From assembly GCA_037903355.1 (NCBI GenBank), contig JBAJFE010000047.1, forward strand, positions 682,001 through 746,000: DNA of 64,000 bases, read 5' to 3'. This DNA comes from Trichuris trichiura (taxonomy: Eukaryota > Nematoda > Enoplea > Trichinellida > Trichuridae). Each line of letters starts with the position of its first letter. Positions within the stretch are counted from its first letter, which is position 1. The notes under the pieces were generated by a model. The model had not been told where the DNA came from and made no database searches. It saw only the letters and a list, made by a program, of their open reading frames with translations. Of the stretch, positions 1 through 11,178 are shown piece by piece. A program made the translations under genes and the position numbers.

Positions 1-251
1 TCATCTTCAGTCCGTGTAGAGTGCGCGTAAAGCTAATTTTAAATGTCCAACAGGGCAGGTGCCATTCTGCTGCGTTGTTAAATTCGGGATTTGCGTAGGC
101 GTTGAAAACTTTTTTTAGGAAAGAATGAAGAAATATTACTTACACTATTTTCCAATTTGGTAAACTATCGATATTTCTTTTGAATCGTTCCGCTTTGCAA
201 CTTTAGGAATGACTGGACTATAAATAGCTTTCTTTTTTACTGTATATTGAG

Positions 252-294
252 TTGCTTTGAAAACATAGCTCCTCTTAACGGGTGTGTGTATCAA
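252..294 (-). repeat. Direct repeat at 3' side of PLE-1 (pseudo-LTR fragment)
   Basis: These 43 bases recur without change at 3185-3227, on the 5' side of the same element. Penelope-like elements often carry such direct terminal repeats (pLTRs), produced by tandem or partially templated copies. The upstream copy overlaps the N-terminal codons of the PLE-1 frame, so the repeat includes coding sequence. The exact match contrasts with the stop codons in the body. Confidence 0.8.
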
Positions 295-343
295 CATTAT
301 TGTACGGAAAAGCTACCCGTTCAAACAATTGTTTAATTGCGAA

Positions 344-374
344 GCTCTCGGGGATCACCTGTCCCCGTCTTCAG
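344..374 (-). ncRNA. Hammerhead-ribozyme-like motif in PLE-1 3' repeat
   Basis: On the minus strand the sequence reads CTGAAGA, then a helix (CGGGGA paired with TCCCCG around a short loop), then GAGAGC. This resembles the hammerhead core CUGANGA - stem II - GAAA. The G at 3' core position 2 differs from GAAA, so this copy may be inactive. PLE terminal repeats are known to encode hammerhead motifs. Equivalent motifs with intact GAAA lie in PLE-2 and PLE-3. I could not draw stems I and III with confidence. Confidence 0.4.
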
Positions 375-474
375 CGCAGGTAAATGACAGGGTGAGTGCT
401 GGCACACCCCTTATGTGGGACTGATGCTTTAAACCGCGGGAGACTTGGGTCGTTTTAAAGGAGATGCGACATTA

Positions 475-612
475 TTTTAAAAAGGTAGAGGGGGGGGGCG
501 GAAAACGGGGGCGGGGGACGGGGGTCAGGTACTGGGGACGGCGGAAGGGGAGCAACAAAGGGAGAAGAGAAAGAAAGAGTGGGAAAAAAAGAATGAAAGG
601 GGGGGGCAAGGG
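475..612 (+). repeat. Purine-rich, G-run tract beside PLE-1
   Basis: This stretch is almost entirely purine on the plus strand. It has repeated runs of four to nine G separated by short spacers, which is unusual in this AT-rich window. It could form G-quadruplexes. It starts just past the end of the PLE-1 frame, so in the element's sense direction it would be a C-rich 3' segment. An 81-residue open frame over it is low-complexity Gly/Arg/Lys and is not credible as a gene. Confidence 0.7.
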
Positions 613-656
613 AATTAACCGGGCTGGGGACACTTCCAAGTCACCGAGGCGCACCG

Positions 657-3245
657 TTATCGTCCCTGTACAGGCGATTCTTGTAGGTGGCAGCAGTTGG
701 TTGCTCTGATGATGTTGGTCCAGGTGTCACTGACTGCGATGCCACCGTCCCTGTTAATTTTGGAATTGAACTTTATATAAAATGCTTCCTTCATCTTCCT
801 AATCGTAAACTGCCTTTCCTTGCACAGCACTTTTGCACGCAGTTGACCCGTGCTGCGTGCTGTGCCACCGCTGAACTCTGGCTAAGCTTCCTCCATGGCA
901 ACTCGCGGATCTAGTGTGGGCGGACGGCCACGTGACGTGATGGACGGTTCTCCGTTCAAACGGTTGACCGCGTTCCTGTACCTGGTTAAAGACCTCATGT
1001 GCTCCTGGAACCTGTGTGCCAGCGTATAGCATGTTTCACCAATGTACGTGGATGAACATCCACACTTGATTGCATAAACTACCTCAGGGCACTGGTCCAG
1101 AGGTACTCTTTCTTGGTCATTCCGTAATATTGAACGGAGGCTTGGGTTCCCTTTGAACCAGACTTGGAAGCCTAGTCTGTTCCCAAGCCTTTAGATTTTT
1201 TCGCCTAGGTCTGCGTAATATGGGAGGATCAGGCGCAGTCCTGGAGCAGGTCTTTTTGTCCTTGTCCTTCCTCCCAGTTTCCGCTGGACTGTTGAGTTTA
1301 TTATGCGGGTGGGGTATCCGTTCTTTTCAGAGGTTCTTCGGAGGTGGACCAGCTCCTCTTCCAAATATTCTGGACCGCAGATCGCCAAAGCTCGGTCCAC
1401 CATTCCCCCCAATATCCCAGTCATAATGTGTCGCGGATGGTGCGACGTGTACTCAACATATTTGTCTGCGTGCGTAGGTTTTCGGTAGACAGTAGTTTTT
1501 ATACCCTCTTGCGAGCGAATGATGAGGATATCCAAGAATGGGATTTTTCTTTCCATCTCTTTTTCAATGGTGAATTTTATCGTATTAGGGAATTCATGGT
1601 TTAATACTTCTAGAAAGACCTCTTCGTTTCCCCTTTTGATTATTGCAAAGGTGTCATCCACGTATCGTTTGAAAAACGTGGGCGCAATTTCACCATCGGT
1701 CTTGGAAAACACTCGCCTTTCCAAATATTCCATGAACACCTCCGCCAGTATCGGTGATAGTGGACTTTCCATCGGTGCACCGTTTTTTTGTTTGTATAAG
1801 GAGCCCTGGAAGTGGAAAGTGTTCGCCTCAAGCATGTAGAAGGAACATAGCTTGACTATGTGGAACGGGTTGAGTTTAGTGCGTCGAAGTAGAGTGTCGT
1901 CTGAATTTAGTAAGTCTAGTAAGACCTTTAAGGTTTCCGGTATCGGCAAGCTGGTGAATAAATCTTTGACATCATAGCTGACCGTGATATCTGTCGGTGC
2001 GAGGCGTGTGCTTTTGAGTTCCGTGCAAAAACACCTGCTGTTTTTAACTGAGGACTGTTGCCGTCCCATTAAAGGTTGAATTAGTCGTTTCAGGTACGAA
2101 CTTAGTTCAGAAGTGATGCTGTAGATGGACGACACTACCGGTCGGAAAGGAATGTCGGCCTTGTGAATTTTGGGCAAACCATACATTTCGAGGCATTTGT
2201 AACGGGAGACGTGCCCTAGCTTCTTGCCTATTCTGGTTAGTGTTTCACCTCCATTTTCTTGCGCAAAATCCTGTATCAGGCATTTCAAAGTCTTGTGTAA
2301 ATCCTTGGTGGGGTCTCCTTGAATGGACAAGTATACCGTGTTGTTTAGGAGGGCGGACATCCTGTTTAGGTAAAACGACTTATCTAACACTACCACCACG
2401 TTGCCCTTGTCAGCTTTTGTGATCACTATGTCTGTTCGTAACTTCAATTGTTTAGGTGTACGAAATTCCGACCTCGTTAAGTTTGCCCTTCCATAGCTGT
2501 GCCTCAGTATTAACGAGGATATTGCCTGCTTTATGTCTGTCGCCTTCTGGTCATCCACTGAGAGGAGTCCATGCTCCGTGGAACCAATAATGTCCAATAT
2601 AGGGGGTTGACGTGGGGTGGGGGCAAAGTTTAGGCCTCTTTTGAGGACCGCTAAGTCGCTTTCTTGTAAGGTGACGGAACTCAAATTTACCACTGTCCGT
2701 TCTGTTGTCCGTTCATTTGTAAAGTTGTGTCCTGGAAATCTCCTGGTCCTAGTTGGTGTGTCCCCCATTCTTGTCTCATGGTGGTATAACGACGCAAACT
2801 TTCGGTCTAGGTCTCATTTTTGGGCCCTACATACTGCCATGCGCGTAGACCCAATGTGGTTGTCCAGGCCTGAGAGGAGAGCCCTGTCCACTGATCCAGA
2901 AATGTGTGACCAAATGGTGTCTGAAGCCGCCCGGAAGCTAGCTAAACACCGCCTGTGGTCCCTGATAGTACTCCGCATTAATGCCATGCCAGCCGAGAAT
3001 AGAATGCGGGAAACATGGTGGTTGTCCCTTTGATACCAATGTAATTGGAAACCTTTCGGTAAGATTCGGGAATCCCTGCACTTTAGTAGGAAGTTTAGCT
3101 TTCCTTGGTAAAGTTCACATTTTAAAGCCAGCGATTCTAACCTTCTAGCCTCTGTCAACAAGTGTGCTCCGTAAGCACAGCGAATTGCTTTGAAAACATA
3201 GCTCCTCTTAACGGGTGTGTGTATCAATGTATATGGAGTTATCAT
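657..3245 (-). pseudogene. PLE-1: decayed Penelope-like retroelement ORF (RT + GIY-YIG)
   Basis: The frame runs from a Met at 3245 to a stop at 657-659. The N-terminal part (3245-2814) matches the same part of PLE-2. The reverse transcriptase follows (2768-1191), with the catalytic core RYVDDTFAII and a LSPILAEVFMEYLE block. The GIY-YIG endonuclease region comes last (about 1190-660), with the segment TYIGET followed by RFQEHM. The product would copy RNA at a nicked target and cut DNA; GIY-YIG endonucleases are characteristic of Penelope-like elements. The copy is dead: in-frame stops lie at 2814-2816 (TGA), 1191-1193 (TAA) and 882-884 (TAG). A local frameshift runs from about 885 to 840 and then returns to frame. 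The usual PMGS motif reads PMES. Short direct repeats flank the element at 252-294 and 3185-3227. It lies in or just downstream of the intron after SLC7 exon 7, on the same strand as that gene. Confidence 0.9.
3185..3227 (-). repeat. Direct repeat at 5' side of PLE-1 (pseudo-LTR fragment)
   Basis: This is the identical 43-base partner of 252-294. It lies inside the first codons of the PLE-1 reading frame. The distance between the two copies is about 2.93 kb, the size of a PLE body. It marks the 5' edge of the element, and single-copy intronic sequence of the SLC7 gene follows from about 3230. Confidence 0.8.
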
Positions 3246-3389
3246 TATTATAAATTACTAACAATATACTCGTCATGCCGTAGTATATTTATAGTTCTCT
3301 ATTCCGTCAGCTATTAACAAATATTATGTTAAGAATAGCTACGCCTTTTGGTGCGGTTTATGTGAGCAAGAAAAAAATAATTTGCTTAC

Positions 3390-6300
3390 CATAGCGGTGG
3401 CATCAGTGTCCAAAAAGGAATAGGCGGGAATGACCGCATAGAATGCTATGTTTGTCAGCGTGTAAATTACAGTGACCACAGTGCATGAAATGGCGATTGC
3501 AAGCGGCAGATTTCTGACATTCAAAAAAATTGAAACGATTTCTTTTTAGCTTTAGGCGCTTGACATCAACGTACCTTTTTGGATTCTGCAATTCCTCAAC
3601 TATAAAGTTAAGATAATTCCTGAAAATGTTTACAATAGTTATCCATTTGAAGAGCAAAAGTCGATATTTCCGATTAAGGGACATACCATCCATTGTAGGC
3701 GAAGAGGCCTGAATAGAGCGCAAGCGATATATCTCTTGGATCCGTAGAGGTACCTTCAAAAGGATTTTCAAAACTAACGCTGGGACCTATAACACCGACA
3801 AACATAAAGTACACAGAAGGTGTAATATTGTAAAGTATACACATACGTACTGCCAACATTGTTAAGCCTGTGAGCACGATCAAAATTAGGGCTCCAATTT
3901 TGGCGTACGTGAGAACATCTTGAATTTTTGTAGCCATTTTTACGCTCCAGCAATTGATGAACGTCAGTACAACTAAAAGCAGAGAAAGAAATATTATGTT
4001 ACATTTCTTACAACGACTTGACGAGTGATATTCACTATACGCATATACACTCTGAGGTTATATATACATATATAGAACTGGTTTGTTTTCGTAATGGTCA
4101 TTTTTTTGGGATATTGTACTTACACAGACAGCAGCAAGCCAGCAGAGGTTCGGTTGGAGTAATGTAATTGCAGTCACCAAATATGGGTACCAGCGCATAC
4201 TTGGCAAATGTCAAGGCAGTGATTGTGGCGGAACAGGGTCTAAAGTTAAACATTTCTCCAATACATATTTGTAACAAAGCTGTTGGTATACGGACATGTC
4301 CATATAAGGCATGCAGCTTTAAGTATAGATGTTTTACGAGCGCATATTCAAAATTACTTGCCTTATAACGATGGCTTCAATCCATAGGCGTATAAATCCA
4401 ATAAATGGTCCAAATGCTGTGGTAATGTAAGCGTAGTCGCCTCCGCTTTTGCGAATCAAAGTTCCTAGTTCGCTGTAGCAGTAGGCGCCCAATGCAGCGA
4501 AGAAACCGCCAAAAACCCATAATATAAGAGATAGACCAACGCTGCCACTGTCTTAAACAACGCCTTTTAAGTCAACTTCTAACATCACTCATTGTATATA
4601 TATGTATATATACTAACATCTTAGTAATACATATTTGATATATCTCATGCTGAGTAAGGTTCTAAACGCATGACGTCATATTAATTGTATTAATACTTTC
4701 TCATTGTTTCAAAACGTGGGAGTTTTATTATCTTATTACCTATGGTATCTTTTCCTTCATTTTAGCTATGATCCCGTGAAGTCTCCCATACATGGATGTG
4801 CATTGCGGTTTTATTGATCCCTTTGTTCCTAAGTGCCTTAGGGCCCAAAACTACGTTTCCGGGCTAGCTTCAACTGATCATACTTTATTTTCTCCATATT
4901 CTTAGACATTCAGGTCGCGTGGGTGTAACAACCATTAGCGTTAACACATGGCAACTCTTTTGAGTTTTATTTTGGAATACAGAAAGACCCATTGCCATAG
5001 AGGGCACAAACGATTGTGTTGGCCACTTTCCTAATAAGGCGCTTGGCTTCCATATTTGTCAGTTTTATGCTTATGCTTAAGCTTAAGCATGAAACTGACA
5101 AATATGGAAGCCAAGCGCCTTATTAAGGGAAGGAGTGCGTTATTTTGAGCACCTTTAGCGAGTCAAGTTTTCAGGGTTTCTTATACGAGTTTAGTATTAG
5201 TACCTCAGCGATCTTTTGCTAAGTGATGTCTGAGTAGCTGCTCCGGAAATTGCTAGCATTAACAGACGGTATTGATTTATTCTCAAACGCATTACTACGA
5301 TGTCTTATCGGTTATAACTGACTTTGAGGCGTTTGGAGCTATTCGAACCGAAGCTTATTGAATACCTATCAATTTCTATTAAGGATATTTTAATCATTTA
5401 ATTTGCCGTACACGCATTTTCCTCGCTAGCGGACATCTTTGCCCATTTAAGGTAGCTTAGACTTCTTTCGCTTAGTAAACCATCGGAAGAATAGCGCTAT
5501 CGTTGCTATAAATAATGTCAGATAGAATTATGGGACTTTGCATATTTCTCTCATTTTGTCACAACTAAGTTTCTGTTCGAAAGTCGCAAGTGAAGCATTA
5601 TTTGAGCTTAAATGCTTGCCAGGCCTTTAGGAGGCCGAAAGAAATAAATAGTCGATGATCACTTTTTCCTTTTGATCGATAAAAAGACATTGACGTATTT
5701 ATTGATAGTCGTATATGCCGCGCTGATGTTCTAATTAATCAAACAGTCGGCGATTAGCTTTATGCATAAACGTGCAGTACACATTAGCAGGTGACTTGAA
5801 TCAATAAGTTGACTAAAAGTTCATTCCATTGCAAGGTCAACTATTCTAAACAAAGTTACGAAGTATATGCTCAATAGTCGATTTAAAGGGAACTTTTTAT
5901 TGATATATTAAACATTTGAAAATGTACTTTCAGGTATTTAATGTATTCGTAGAAAGGCGATTCGGACATACAGTTTCAATGCCTTTGCATGGGGGGTTCT
6001 ATGATAAATCAATGAGCATTGAGCTTATTGAATTTTACGACGTTAGAAAAATTAGCGCGATTTGCTTTATAGGCGGTCGCTTAGAGTGCTCCCTGCGGTA
6101 TAGGTTAAGTTAGTAGCTACTTTTCAGGCAACAATCAAACTTAAGCAATGGGTACTCACATTCGTGAACTCCCTTCGGAGAAACGAATATACCACTTCCA
6201 ATAATGCATCCAACGATTATTGTGCATCCGTTCAGTAGCGTAATTGAGCGCTGAAGTTTTACCGCTCTGCCGGGTGGATTTGAGGGAAGATTGTTTGCTT

Positions 6301-6511
6301 TGGTTCCGTCCTTTCCGACTGTACAAACAAGGCCGGGTTGGTCGTCCTCTTTCGTCGCTAAGACTTCTTCGCTGTTCGACCTGGCAACTGCTTGTGACTC
6401 TTCGGAACTGACGGAGGGGACAGCTTCGCTTAGAGGAATAGAAGAACTTGGCTTTTCATTTTTCCACGACGTATTGCGTCTTTTGAAAGCTCGCTTCCAA
6501 GGGAAAGACAT
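3390..6511 (-). CDS. SLC7-type (LAT/HAT light chain) amino-acid transporter, 5' seven exons
   Basis: Exons, all minus: 6511-6160, 4551-4362, 4239-4124, 3972-3847, 3786-3687, 3619-3575, 3513-3390. They join in frame to 351 codons. The protein starts with a Ser-rich cytosolic tail, then TM1 with [15 protein letters not shown] (the substrate-binding GSGIF loop of the APC/LAT fold). Next come [18 protein letters not shown], the [12 protein letters not shown] signature, [28 protein letters not shown] and [10 protein letters not shown]. These match heterodimeric amino-acid exchangers (b0,+/LAT), which work at the plasma membrane with an SLC3 heavy chain. About 130-150 residues (the last helices) are missing and must lie beyond the intron that starts at 3389, past PLE-1 and outside the window. 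Intron 2 uses a GC donor (AG|GCAAGT at 4361-4360). An acceptor-like TTAG lies 3 bases before the ATG. The introns are 38-73 bp where compact, but the first is about 1.6 kb. The substrate is not determined. Confidence 0.9.
5032..5125. repeat. Near-perfect palindrome in SLC7 intron 1
   Basis: Two arms of about 38 bases (5032-5074 and 5087-5125) are inverted copies. The centre is itself self-complementary (ATGCTTAAGCTTAAGCAT). It could extrude a hairpin of about 45 bp. It lies in the 1.6-kb first intron of the transporter gene. The centre resembles degenerate TTAAGC/TTAGGC units. No transposase or clear target duplication is seen. Confidence 0.85.
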
Positions 6512-7626
6512 CCTCTAACGTCACCAGCGTAAATTTATGGCAAAAAGCTTCGTTTACCGAACGGTGTTGCTTTGATTAACGGAATATTCTGCTATTGGAT
6601 GTTGAATGGGACCGCTGACAGCTGAACTTCTGCTTCGGTTCTTAAACTGCGGCTAATGGAACCGGTCAATCAATGCAAATGATTTATACGGCCCTATGAA
6701 CCTGAAGATCATTTGCGACGCTTACGGGAACGTACCTTCCGCTCCTGCTAGTGTGAAATTTTAATTTCCTTTTAGAGCATTAGCATTGTTAGCGCTCTGT
6801 CAGGCTGCAGGACATTCATTATTGGCTATTCTCTGTATATGCCTAATCGATACTGTTACTACATATGCGTTTGTACGAATCCTACTTGCCTTCCGTGTAT
6901 TACCGTCGGTAACAGTCTTAAGGAATCGTAAGGAGAAAACGTTTCGCCGAATAGCCAGCAAAAAATGTGAAGTTTTTACTTTAATTTTTAAACAGACCTC
7001 TAAATGAGTTTAGCAAAATCTGATTCATGCAAATGCAAGAGTGGGTTGCCACAGTGAAATGATCTTCAAATCCTCTAAAGGCGTTTGATAACATATCTTT
7101 AATTCCAAATGCCTTTTTGTCCCGGCTATGCTAAACTTGGATGCTAATTGGGTCGATTATTTCACGCTCCCGCTCGAGCTGGCATTGGCGCTCTTTTTAT
7201 TGACCTATCATCGACGCATAGGTCTTGCAGCTCCCAGAAATTGATAATTGATTAAGCAATCTGAAAGACTGAACGAAAACCAGTACGCATTGTTACCATA
7301 TTTAGAATTTGCCAACGCTCGCTCAGTTTTAGGCTGCTGTTTAACGTAATTTTTAAAGTACGTATTAAAAAATGTAAAGAGCCTAACAATGGATCATTTC
7401 CCGGCACCGATAAAAATCTGTGTTGAAAAGAGCAGTAATAAACACTTCTAAAGTTGCCAGTAAGCATTCCCATTTTTGGAAAAAAACCTTAAGCTGACTC
7501 TTGAAAGTTAGAAAAGAAGACAGCTGGTCATATTTGCATATTCTAATTAGACATTATGGAAAGTTTCGCCACTTCAAGTCGGGTCTGGAAAATAGAAGTA
7601 AAGTAATATTATATTTATTTTGTAGC

Positions 7627-7676
7627 TATATAGCTTTGATCAGCCTATATATATATATATAGAGGCTGATCATAGC
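7627..7676. repeat. Short inverted repeat around a TA microsatellite
   Basis: The arms TTTGATCAGCCT and AGGCTGATCATA flank (TA)n. This makes a small hairpin upstream of the Ser-rich gene. It is similar in design to other AT-microsatellite-centred inverted repeats in the window. Confidence 0.6.
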
Positions 7677-7908
7677 TTTAAACATTAAAGCAGAAAGTGA
7701 AACTTTAAATTTTAAATCTTTCCGTTTTGAAGTCACATATTGCTAGCATTCGTTGTATCGGTTTTTGCAGCGCTTGAATGGTCTTGTCGCTTCCAGTGTT
7801 CTTTACTTAAATTGAAGCGTAGACGTTTTGTAAGCTTCCGGCATGTACGGGAGAGTGGGTAGTAACACCTTTTAATTTTTTTAGGACGTCACCATTATTC
7901 AACTTCAC

Positions 7909-9640
7909 ATGAGCAGTCCAAACATTTCTATTCTTGAAAATAAAGATGCTCAGCTGGAACAAGCAAGACACTACAGTGCGGGGTAAGACCTATTCCACTT
8001 GAGAAATGCAGCATTACTAGTAACGCAGAGTTGATGACGTCATGTACTAATATAATAAGCGCAAAATGTAATGAGTGGACAAAAAGCTGCTTGCAAAAAT
8101 CTGTTCGCTGAAATAGTAGTGAATTTTAAGTCATACAGTTAGACGACCCTAAGGCTATTCGAAAGAAAACTCAACCGAATCAACATGGCTACCGTAACGC
8201 CTTCAAGCAGGTACGAAAGCACCATATCGTCCAGCGATGAATTAAGCGAATGGGAATCATCACCAAATGAGGAAACAAGCGAAGAAGAGGACTCAACTTC
8301 AACATGCTCATCTTGCAATAGAGAATCAAGCGATCTTGAAATCAGCTCTTCAACGGAAGAGAGCGTACGCGCATACTTTGGCGCCATATTTGAAATAAGA
8401 AAATGAAATTTTCTACAGGCTACCGATGAAGAGTCCGTTGAAGAAGAAGCGGAAAATTTATCTGTCGAACTGTCGATGAAATACTACTCGGCAGCGGAGG
8501 ACAGTAATTCTACAACAGCCACTTGGTATACCGCTAACGAGGGTGATACTATGGACCCAAAAAGCATTAGTTCAACCGAAGAAGCAGTAGGCTTTTACGC
8601 TAGCTGCCTTGGGCTGTTCATTTTTAAAAATCCATTTTTTTAGACGGCTCCGAACACGTCTCGCGACATTACAAGCGGAAAGGCTGAACAACCGGAGCGA
8701 AGTCCCCAAAGCAGTGAGCGAAAAGTGCTAACAGAAAATGCCAGCATTGAAGGGACAATAAAGACAACTTACTCATCATCTGACAAGTCTGTTGAGCTTG
8801 AAAGTCGTAAGAGCATCTTCTCGAGTTCGCCATGCAGCGATGGTAGCGGTTCCGACGACGGCACGACGTTCTCTTCAAACGCGAACGGTCATGAACATGA
8901 GCAACTGGAGCAGAGTTCCCAAAGCAGTGAGCAAAAAAAGCTAACGGAAAATGGCAGCATTGAAGGGACAATAAAAACAGTTTACTCATCATCTGACAAC
9001 TCTGCTGAGCTTGAGAATCGTAAGAGCATCTCGAGTTCGCCATGCAGCGATGGTAGCGGTTCCGACGACGGCACCACGTTTTCTTCAAGCGCGAACGGTC
9101 ATGATAATAATGATAGTCAGGTAACTTTTCATCGTCCAATCAGTGCTGCAACTACAACACATTCCGTTGGATAATAGGCAAACTCGGCTTCTTCCAACGA
9201 CTCGACTTCGTCATCTGCATGCGAGTCCACTGAGACTTCTAGTGGCGAAACGGAGAGCTCTGACGACTATGATGTATGTTTTTCATTATTTTACACTTAT
9301 TGCTATTCATTTTGTTAAGCAGGAAAGAAGTCGCTGCCCAACTAGCATCTCGGACTCGTCATCATCCTCGTCATCTTCAAGAATGTTTAGCACGTTCGAT
9401 TTAGACAGTGACGCAACATCGTTGCAATGCGATTCCGAAATTCTCGACATACGCATCCCCGTCGTCGTACGTAAAAGCGAAATGTTGCAAAACAATAATA
9501 TCACACTTAATTTTTCTTAGAAAAAGTTGCGCAAGATGAGGGCAAAACGAAGAGCCGCTTTGTCGCGATCAAGAAAAAGGAAAAGGAAGCTGAAAAATAA
9601 ATTAAAAAGGATGAAAAAGGTTGTACGGCAAATGACCTAA
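7909..9640 (+). CDS. Ser/acid-rich protein with 71-aa tandem repeat and basic C-terminus, unknown function
   Basis: Exons: 7909-7982, 8154-8364 (or from 8166), 8419-8586, 8644-9120, 9178-9273, 9323-9466, 9521-9640. They give about 429 residues. Splice sites are clean, later introns are 41-57 bp, and introns 2-6 are all phase 0. An acceptor (TTTTTTTAG) 24 bases before the ATG may mark trans-splicing or a UTR intron. The protein is dominated by Ser, Glu, Asp and Thr, consistent with a disordered, heavily phosphorylated (CK2-like) chain. Exon 4 holds two tandem units of about 71 residues (8701-8913 and 8914-9111), each ending SSPCSDGSGSDDGTTFSS. The last exon is strongly basic (KKLRKMRAKRRAALSR and a KRKRK cluster), like a nuclear-localisation or nucleic-acid-binding tail. 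I recognise no family. Nucleolar phosphoprotein (Nopp140-like) organisation is a loose analogy only. Confidence 0.75.
8035..8042. promoter_or_regulatory. CRE-like palindrome TGACGTCA
   Basis: A perfect cAMP-response-element octamer lies in the first intron of the Ser/acid-rich gene, upstream of its second exon. Similar octamers occur elsewhere (4669, 12765), so this may be chance. No other promoter element was identified. Confidence 0.25.
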
Positions 9641-9865
9641 AGGTCGCTTGTTTTTTTGCAGTCGCAAAGCTCCTTGTTTGTAGGTGCACAGATTCTCTCC
9701 TGTTGCTTTAAGCTGTTTTGTCGTAGTTTTGCCGACATAACACATTGCCTATATAAATAGCTGGCCGGTGTCTCAAAGCTTGTCCCGCATTTTTACGGTA
9801 ATAATGCTAAAAATTATTAAATAATAAGTTAAACCAAGTCGTCACTTAAACTAGCTAATGGGCTA

Positions 9866-10925
9866 TTAGTATTATTATTATTTTAAGGATGGAGTTTCTT
9901 TATTACGGCTTCGTATTGCCCGTTGATAATTTCTGAAATAAACCGAAGCAAATGCCCTACCATCGAATGGATAAGCAATTATTAAGGAATAGATTATTTT
10001 CCTTAATAATTGCTCATCCATTCGTTGGTAGCGAATTTGCTTTGGTTTATTTCAGAAATTATCAACAGGCAAGACAAAGCCCATCATGAAAACCAGCAGA
10101 CCCGGTAAGAAGCTTCCGGTTTTCAACATTATAATTATTATAATTATAATACTAATAATTATTATTGTACCGCCCGTCGGGTCGGTCTTTATGGTTGCAA
10201 GCCGCCCCACCCGACCAACTTTGGCAGAGACCAAAGAAGAAAGAAGAAAGAAAAGAAAAAAGAAAAAAAAGAAAAAAAATTATTATTTTAATGATGGAGT
10301 TTCTTTATTACGGCTTTGTCTTGCCCGTTGATAATTTCTGAAATAAACCGAAGCAAAGTCCCTACCGACGAATGGATGAACAATTATTAAAGAAAATAAT
10401 CTATTCCTTAATAAATGCTCATCCATTCTATGGTAGGGCATTTGCTTCGGTTTATTTCAGAAATTATCAACGGGCAAGACAAAGCCGTAATAAAGAAACT
10501 CCATCATTAAAATAATAATTCTTTTTTTCTTCTTTTTTTTTCTTCATTTCTTTCTTCTTTGGTCTCTGCCAAAGTTGGTCGGATGGGGCGGCTTGCAACC
10601 ATAAAGACCGACCCGACGGGCGGTACAATAATAATAATTATTATTATTATAATAATTATAATGTTGAAAACCGGATGCTTCTTACCGGATCTGCGGGTTT
10701 TCATGATGGGCTTTGTCTGTCTTTCGAATGGATGAGCAATTATTAAGGAATAGATTCTTTTCTTTAATAATTGGTCATCCATTCGTCGGTAGGGAATTTG
10801 CTTCGGTTTATTTCAGAAATTATCAACGGGCAAGACAAAGCCGTAATAAAGAAACTCCATCATGAAAACCTGCAGGCCCGGTAAGAAGCATCCGGTTTTC
10901 AATATTATTATTATTATTATTATTA
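9866..10925. repeat. Nested foldback cluster built from PLE terminal repeats
   Basis: Three hairpins (about 9881-10090, 10286-10515, 10700-10867) share arms containing CGTAATAAAGAAACTCCATC and TTATCAACGGGCAAGACAAA. A second module, with a polypurine stretch and CCGCCCGTCGGGTCGGTC, appears forward at 10100-10250 and inverted at 10550-10690. The whole block is therefore a larger palindrome. The arms align with the 3' end of PLE-3 (TTATCAACGGGACAAAACTT then CCGTAAAAGAAACTC), so they look like pLTR fragments of a related PLE subfamily. ATT/TAA microsatellites sit at the junctions. Open frames here encode only poly-Ile or poly-Lys and were not called. Confidence 0.85.
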
Positions 10926-11178
10926 CTGGTGAGTGCGAAAATGGAATATGTTGTATAATATGATGAAAAGTGATGTAAAGTGGGTTTTCAAGACGACAGG
11001 ATGGCTAAACCTTGTTTTTACTTATAAACCTGAGCAACAAAATAAGCGAACGAAATGACATGACGAAGCTATGACAATTGCTCAACAGCTCATGACAATT
11101 AGCCACACGTCGAACGCAGAAGTAAATTACTGCTGAAAGCGTATTTTCGGTGCCGAAAGTGTCCACATAATTAACCTT

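Noticed and set aside
1..250. Search for the missing last SLC7 exons left of PLE-1
   Set aside because: No minus-frame segment resembles the C-terminal half of LAT transporters.
464..709. 81-codon Gly/Arg/Lys open frame
   Set aside because: It is a translation of the purine/G-run tract, with no splice or family support.
10052..10782. Frames with poly-Ile and poly-Lys
   Set aside because: They are translations of repeats in the foldback cluster.
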